Under the pieces are notes generated by a model that made no database searches, was not told the DNA's origin, and worked only from the letters and a program-made list of their open reading frames with translations. Below are positions 58,786-64,000 of a stretch of DNA of 64,000 bases, in pieces. The stretch covers positions 9,431,501 to 9,495,500 of the forward strand of contig NC_091966.1 of the NCBI RefSeq assembly GCF_036711975.1, written 5' to 3'. The stretch comes from Onthophagus taurus. Taxonomy: Eukaryota; Arthropoda; Insecta; Coleoptera; Scarabaeidae. Numbering within the stretch: position 1 is the stretch's first letter; every line of letters starts with the position of its first letter. The position numbers and the translations under genes are program-made.

Positions 58786-60375
58786 TTATTCTACGTAGTG
58801 TTGGCAAAAATGAAAGTCGTGGAAAAAATGTTTTAAACATAAGGATTTTTTACACCATGCACATGTTATGACCGCTATATCCCCACAGATATCACACGTT
58901 GGCTTCTCACTCGAAAAGCAAACTTCCACGGGATTTTCAAAATGGTCTGGTCTCTCCTCTATATAGCCACTTGCAAACCATGCGTATTTAAAAACATTTA
59001 TAAACCGAGGGGAAGCCAACTGGTTATGCGTCAACGATTGCAATTTTAATATGTTATCCCTCTGATGTAAATTGACATCATACTGGTAAAGAATAATCTG
59101 ATCAGAGAATCTTCTAATAAAATTTTTCCATATTCTGAAACCAAATACATCTAGGGGCTGTATTTGACCTGTTGTCCCTGCAGGTATAGATAAATGTTTA
59201 AAATTAGTACCTGATGGAGTTATTTCACTAATAACTTCAGGACAATGGCCACTCCAAGAATCTAATAATAATAATGATTTAGAACCAGTATTTGGAAAAT
59301 ATACATTTTGGAGCCAATTTTTCATGTGTTCTGAAGTTAACTTTCCAGATTTTGATGCCAAAACGTATATATTGTCTGCTTTAAACATTGTATTTGCTAC
59401 CCTCGGTCCAAAGCTGCCAGAGGGTTCTTTTAAAACAATAAAAAGTGGAGAAAGAAGTTTCCCATCAGCAGATATTACGGGTTGAATTGTGTAACTGTGC
59501 GTTGTAGATGACACCGACTGGACCACACTTTCTACGGTTTTAACTCCTAAATCGCTTAATGTTCTTCCCGAATGGAATTCCAAGTTAAAACCGCTCTGAT
59601 CCGAATTGTAGGTGTTTTCAGGTCCATATATTTGGATTTGTAGCTTTGCCTCTTTAACGAAATCTTTTGCTAAAGTTTTTACTCGATCAACATTTCCAAT
59701 TTGTTTTTGGGATAGAAATTTTGTTATTTTTCGGCTTACTAACCGATTTGCTTTCTTAAAACGTTGCACCCAGCTATGAGATGCTTTGAACAGTTGAGGA
59801 GATAAATTCTTTTCATTTCTAGCTTGTATAGCCCATCTGCGTATATCAATATCATGTAGTGGCAATTTATTATCTACGGCGGCTCTCGCTTGATTAATTA
59901 CAAATTCGGTAATTTCTGCTAATTTTTCTTTGTATGTCCCTCTTTCTTCAATATATTTAGACCATCTGTGCAATTGGGTCTTTGACGTTACTTTTCGGTA
60001 TTTGTTTTTTACGGTTTCTAGTTTCAAATAACCTTTCTTCCCACTTGTCCAGTAATTTACCGCCTCTAATTTGTACTCGTAGTCGATGTCATCCTTCAAT
60101 GGACAATGAGCATCAGTATCTTCTACAAACCTGTCAGTTGTATCCTGGTCTTCAATAATTTGCTGACCGTCATTGATGCCATTGGATGAATCGAAAATTA
60201 ATACAGTTTCGTCTTCAATTTGCATATTGTAGTCTTCCATACTTTCCATTAAAATACGCTGTATATTTTCTTTTAAACTAACTTCTGCTTCATTTACAGG
60301 AGTCTGGGGAATATTCATAACAGTAAAAACTGTCATTAGCAAATTTAAAACGTTTATTGGGTTTATTGTAACCAT
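58786..60375 (-). CDS. Tc5/pogo-type transposase, 529 aa
   Basis: It catalyses cut-and-paste movement of the surrounding element. Residues 1-100 are acidic. About 100-220 are the tandem helix-turn-helix DNA-binding part of the Tc5/CENP-B type (YKLEAVNYW, TVKNKYRKVTSKTQLHRW, then DIDIRRWA and FKASHSWVQRFKKANRLVSR). The DDE nuclease follows, with candidate catalytic Asp at 259 (YNSDQSGFN), 372 (LLLLDSWSGH) and 409 (IQPLDVFGFRIWK). The C-terminus has a Cys/His cluster (C494..C497, C505..C508, C513, H516, H519, H522, C524), probably a zinc-binding finger; such a tail is uncommon on pogo transposases. The frame is complete from Met to stop with all motifs, so the enzyme may be active. The first Met is used; the next is at residue 15. 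Confidence 0.85.
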   Translation of the reverse strand: MVTINPINVLNLLMTVFTVMNIPQTPVNEAEVSLKENIQRILMESMEDYNMQIEDETVLIFDSSNGINDGQQIIEDQDTTDRFVEDTDAHCPLKDDIDYEYKLEAVNYWTSGKKGYLKLETVKNKYRKVTSKTQLHRWSKYIEERGTYKEKLAEITEFVINQARAAVDNKLPLHDIDIRRWAIQARNEKNLSPQLFKASHSWVQRFKKANRLVSRKITKFLSQKQIGNVDRVKTLAKDFVKEAKLQIQIYGPENTYNSDQSGFNLEFHSGRTLSDLGVKTVESVVQSVSSTTHSYTIQPVISADGKLLSPLFIVLKEPSGSFGPRVANTMFKADNIYVLASKSGKLTSEHMKNWLQNVYFPNTGSKSLLLLDSWSGHCPEVISEITPSGTNFKHLSIPAGTTGQIQPLDVFGFRIWKNFIRRFSDQIILYQYDVNLHQRDNILKLQSLTHNQLASPRFINVFKYAWFASGYIEERPDHFENPVEVCFSSEKPTCDICGDIAVITCAWCKKSLCLKHFFHDFHFCQHYVE

Positions 60376-60561
60376 TGCTTCTGTCAGTTGCTCTGAAACT
60401 AAAATCTACCCACTGGGCACACGTTCTTTTATACTAGAAAAAACTATTTTGAGAAATGACCTTTAGCAAGCGGCACTAAAAAAACAAATATTGTGCCAAA
60501 ATTTTTTTGGTAGGTGTATTTTTGGCAACATTATGTAGAATAAAAATAAACTAATAAACTA

Positions 60562-61202
60562 TATAAAACAAACACAGTACCAAATTTCGCCGTAATCAAC
60601 AAGTAATGCCCGGGATAGAATTAATTTTTAAGGGGGTGGTTAACCCCAACCACCCCTAAATGGTGTATTATGCCTTATTTTACATTAAACATTTTATTGT
60701 GCGACTAATTTACGGTTTTGTTAAAGTATTTTCAAAATACCTGACAATTTTATCACATCATTCTTACGAAAAGTGGTTACATGTTAACCCCCGTAACTTC
60801 GCTGGGGATGATCTAGAGCGAATGGGAAAAAACCCTTAACTAATATTTTTGAACGTGCTGGAAGTATACTTAATGCCGCCAAAATCGATAGGGTGGTTTT
60901 TAAATAATTCCAAAAAAATAGGGGTAGTTCGCCCTTCCTAACCCTCTGGTATATGTGTGATACATCAAAAGAAAGCTCTTTTAAAATGAATATCAGTTAC
61001 AATTTACCAAATTTTGATAGCACTTTTCATTTTTAAAATATAAGTGAAAACGTACTTTTTCTCCAAACTTTCAACCCCTATAACTCGCCCCAGGGGCTTT
61101 TACCGCACGTATAAAAAAATGTACGAACCTTATTTTGGCCCATTCTATGACTGTACCAAATTGCATCGAAATCGGTGAGACACAGTTGTGACACTTCCCT
61201 TG
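60562..61202. repeat. Right terminal inverted repeat of the Tc5-like element
   Basis: Inverse partner of 57822-58470; see that entry for landmarks. It ends CACTTCCCTTG directly before the TTA duplication. Confidence 0.88.
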
Positions 61203-61247
61203 TTAGAGGAATCAATAAACAATCTCCAATTAGAGCAGGGTCATATA

Positions 61248-62902
61248 CGAGGCGTGTCCATAAATTAGTACCGTTTGAAAAAAGAAACAAAAAAATTTTT
61301 TCAAAACAAAATGTATTTTTACATGTAATACAGTTTTACATTATTCAGACATTTGTCGTAGCGGAAAGCCAACTTTTCTATACAATCTTCATGGAAAGAT
61401 GCCGCACAGTGGTCCGAGCGGTAAGAAAACCCGATCGAAAATATTATTTTGGTGTTAGCAATTAGCTAGCTTTATGAAACTTGGCATATGATTATAAGAC
61501 CAAAACGGTAATGTTGTGTCAAAATTTGAATTAAATTCGTCAACCGGAAGTAGTACTACGCAAGCAGTACTTTATTTAAATTCATACTCATTTTCTTTTC
61601 ATATAATTTAGGACTTTAAAGAAGAATATTACTATAAAATTTTGTGCTAAACATTAGACGTATATTACTTCACATTTTTTTGTGTACTTACGTAATCGCA
61701 AATTCCTATCTAAATTGTTTTATAGAGGACCTATACCGGATGTCTCACGTAACTGGTTCGTTAGAACTTTTTTAGGTACCACTATTCGTAGTGGTTTGAA
61801 ATTTTGACAACATAGGTTGTTCATTCGAAGCTTTCGATCTAAAATACTTTCAAGATGGCCGCCACTTCCGGTCTACCGGATGTAGACCACAACTTCGTTA
61901 TTTTAAATGGAATGCTATAGTTTTTAATGCACCTTTTAATTATATTCGACAAAATAAGTTGACTTTGATAAAAGTTATTGGTACCTACCATTTTTCGTTT
62001 TCGAGTTATTTTGTTTTATGTTTTTCTTTGGCAAATTACTTTATGCTCTTTAAAACCTTATATCTCAGCCAACATTCATTCAAAAAAGCTCTAAATTGGC
62101 ACGATTACTCTTGAGATGTTGTCAAACAGATTGTCATTTGTTGTATTAAAGTATCTTAGGTGGTCAAAAATTGAATTATCGTTTCTCCATATTCAATGGT
62201 AAGAAAGTCGAAAATTTTAAATGGAACGCCCCATATTTTTTTACCCTATCAGAAATAGAATTTGATAAAAATGTGGCAAAATTAATTGGCAGAATTAGTT
62301 GGTTAGATAGCTCAATTTCAACAAACATCTTTTGAAATTTGAAAAGGCGTAAAATGAAGACCTTTCTGTACTTTATAAGAAACCAACGACACAATATTTT
62401 CAAGTAGTGATATACCATCTTTTTTGTTTTCTAAAGTTGTGTCGTTTTCTAAAAAATTTCCTTATACAAAATAAGGTAATTGTAATAGCAATTTATTTCG
62501 CGCAGTAGCTATTATAAAACACCAAAGACTTCATAAACTTCACTAAGAATCTATTAATAGTTCAAATATATGTAACATTTAAAAAAACAACACTATAAAT
62601 TTTTTTTTTAATTGTATTTCGATCGGGTTTTGAGTGTTTTCGGACCACTGTGTGCCGCCAGTAACGACAAAGTTGTTTGGATTCTGGAGTGACATGACAA
62701 ACCTAAGTTTCATCACCGGTCACAATTTCGCTGAAGTATTCATCTCCTTCATCATTGTATCGAGTAAGAAATGTTAAAGCACATCCAAGTCGCTTCGTTT
62801 TGTAAAGATCCGTGAGCATTTTTGGAATATAATATGCGATAAATTAATTATTTTGTGATGATCTTATGCAATACAGTGGATCAAAACGGTACTTATTTTC
62901 CG
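61248..62902 (-). mobile_element. Internally deleted mariner, interrupted by a Transib-like element
   Basis: One end is CGAGGCGTGTCCATAAATTA then GTACCGTTTG (61248). The other, inverted, is CGGAAAATAAGTACCGTTTT (62902). TA flanks both. The minus strand encodes transposase pieces: YIPKMLTDLYKTKRLG, LTFLTRYNDEGDEYFSEIVT, GDET followed by a stop where Trp is usual (first catalytic Asp), then TPESKQLCRYWRH. After a jump across the missing core comes DCIEKLAFRYDKCLNN. Without the nested 1248 bp element it is only about 400 bp. It sits inside the unnamed ORF. Precise removal restores the frame CGLLYDP at the junction. Confidence 0.85.
61405..62652. mobile_element. Transib-like non-autonomous element, 1248 bp, with RSS-like ends
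   Basis: Both ends begin CACAGTGGTCCGA and pair as imperfect inverted repeats of about 38 bp. TGCCG flanks both sides (61400-61404, 62653-62657), a 5 bp GC-rich duplication typical of Transib. The first seven bases, CACAGTG, equal the heptamer of V(D)J recombination signals. At exactly 12 bp spacing each end has an A-rich nonamer-like block (AGAAAACCC and TCAAAACCC). No transposase frame occurs inside, so it would depend on an enzyme supplied elsewhere. Confidence 0.72.
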
Positions 62903-63334
62903 TAGCAATCCACATTTTTGCACGAGGGTGCTGACTTCATTACAATAAACGTAGCTACCACGTTCAGAGAAGAACTTAATAAATGACTTCCCTCGATGTC
63001 TATACCAAGTGGAAGTAGTTCCAGGAGCAAGGAGATTTCTCTCTTTCAGTCGTGAACCTAACAATTCAGATTTATCTTTAGGTAAACCTAAATCTCTGAA
63101 CAAATCATTTAGTGCAGCCTGATCATACAGAAGCGGCAGAAAATTACAATCTTCATAATCAATTAAATCGATGTATTCAGATTCTCGAAGGTCTTTAATG
63201 TCACAGCCGATATCGTCATCAGTTTTCTTCTCCAAATTTGGTGGAATTGGAAGAATATTGTCACATTCAAAAGGGGAGGGTTTCGAAACATTTGCTATAT
63301 TCGGATACTACTTTGGAAAATAGCAGTCATCCTG

Positions 63335-64000
63335 ACTGAAAAGTTGACACCAAAACATTGGTGTTCTGAAATGTATTGTTGTTATTGTACTCTTGGTATT
63401 ATTTGTCTTACATGATTTATCTTAATTAGAAATTGATATCTTCAAGTAATTTTCGTAAAACATTTTGACATTCTCATTAATATAAATTGTTTGCTTGGCA
63501 AACACTTTCGGGAGTTCACAGTGAAGAAGAAATATCATGAGAACTACTCATACTCATACCATGTATAGTGTTCAACTTCAAGGGTCATAACTTATAAAGG
63601 AAAAATAGTACAGCGGCGTTCAATAGTGCATTTTGAAGGCCAAGGATAGTACCGAGTGATGTAATAGATAAAATAAAGCAAAAAGATTTTGTGTATTATT
63701 ATTCTTGTACATAACCTCGGATATCTCAAAATCATGATGTGATGGTTCAATTTTGAGCTCGGATTCTGATTCCACGCAGAATATTACATCGGAAATGATC
63801 GTCAGCCAACTAACAACAATCAACACCCTTTTTATTCGGATTATAATTCTACAAAGAAAATTACGTCGGAATGACTCAGCTGATCGACAACAAAACCTTG
63901 CAGATCTTTGCAGATTTTATTGAAACTAATAATATACTTATGAAATTTAGAATATCATTAAAATAATTGATTTTATTTAGCAATTAATTTAATTTGAAAT
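63335..64000. other. Non-coding flank
   Basis: This is the upstream side of the broken ORF family copy. No recognisable gene or repeat boundary was seen. Confidence 0.4.

Larger units (their letters stand above)
57822..61202 (-). mobile_element. Tc5-like (pogo group) DNA transposon, 3381 bp, apparently intact
   Basis: It starts CAAGGGAAGTGTCACAACTG and ends with the exact inverse. The inverted repeats are about 640 bp each (57822-58470 and 60562-61202) and very similar to each other. TTA flanks both ends (57819-57821, 61203-61205). A TNA duplication, long inverted repeats, a length near 3.2 kb and a Tc5-type transposase are all features of the Caenorhabditis Tc5 family. Removing the element with one TTA restores a continuous FIDSSKRSL frame in the host ORF, which proves the boundaries. 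Confidence 0.92.
57030..63330 (-). pseudogene. Unnamed repeat-family ORF, split by two transposon insertions
   Basis: Three minus-strand pieces belong to one protein. Piece 1 is 63330-62903: EYIDLIDYED..., LFRDLGLPKDKSELLGSRLK, WYRHRGKSFIKFFSE, YVYCNEVSTLV. Piece 2 is 61247-61203: SNWRLFIDSS. Piece 3 is 57821-57030: RSLKAVLLYNCN, then across frameshifts YPCFICLWDSRDREQHY, PPLHIKLGIMKQFVKALN, SEAKIKEGILVGPQIQEL, GCNMSVKLHYVHSHL and FHQDIQEMERRY. I remember this protein type as a multicopy 'uncharacterized' family in arthropods and cnidarians; it has no name I trust. The strand WRLFIDSSKRSLKAVLL, a C..C pair and a late Glu could be an RNase H-like transposase core (inference). Frameshifts and stops mark this copy as dead. 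Confidence 0.7.

Noticed and set aside
61175..61465. 96-codon plus-strand frame
   Set aside because: It crosses the Tc5 end, the mariner end and the Transib-like end, and reads the antisense of known repeats.
1..64000. tRNA, rRNA, CRISPR arrays, bacterial operons or endogenous viral genes
   Set aside because: I looked for T-loop-like GTTCRANYC pairs, spaced direct repeats and viral polymerase or capsid motifs and found none that held up. Reverse transcriptases here are all non-LTR or Penelope type.

Overview
The window is AT-rich animal nuclear DNA. Its short spliced introns, sparse genes and mix of repeats (RTE, Jockey-like and Penelope retroelements; mariner, pogo, Tc5, Harbinger, hAT and Transib-like DNA elements) suggest an insect. 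A beetle is my best guess, but nothing here fixes the order. I found no tRNA, rRNA, CRISPR array or virus-derived gene.

Three host genes can be rebuilt completely from exon phases. (1) A C-terminal-motor kinesin-14 of the Ncd/KIFC1 type, minus strand 39919-34550, 3 exons, 583 aa. (2) Tubulin-specific chaperone E, plus strand 40942-42723, 5 exons, 519 aa. The two lie head to head about 1 kb apart, so two microtubule genes may share a promoter region. (3) A six-transmembrane channel of the HCN/CNG type with a cyclic-nucleotide-binding fold, minus strand 56436-54444, 7 exons, 551 aa. Its pore lacks GYG and its binding pocket lacks the usual phosphate-contacting Arg. A decayed copy of the kinesin motor exon lies just downstream of the kinesin gene (34085-34390). 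Weaker host candidates are an isolated exon (47746-47854) and a possible small secreted peptide gene (13205-13510, minus).

Layout. 1-15 kb: mostly non-coding with worn LINE and Penelope fragments. 16.0-20.7 kb: a pogo-like DNA element containing nested insertions four levels deep, with target duplications at most junctions. 20.7-34 kb: non-coding DNA with RTE, Jockey, Penelope and hAT fragments and a palindromic MITE. 34-42.7 kb: the kinesin and TBCE genes; the kinesin's first intron holds a Tc1/mariner and a hAT remnant. 43.2-54.3 kb: a Harbinger remnant, LINE pieces, long AT-rich DNA and a MITE inside a MITE. 54.4-56.4 kb: the channel gene. 57-63.3 kb: a broken ORF of an unnamed repeat family, split by an apparently intact Tc5-like transposon and by a deleted mariner that itself carries a Transib-like element whose ends resemble V(D)J recombination signals.

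The three host genes do not form an operon. The only functional link I infer is the shared microtubule theme of the kinesin/TBCE pair.
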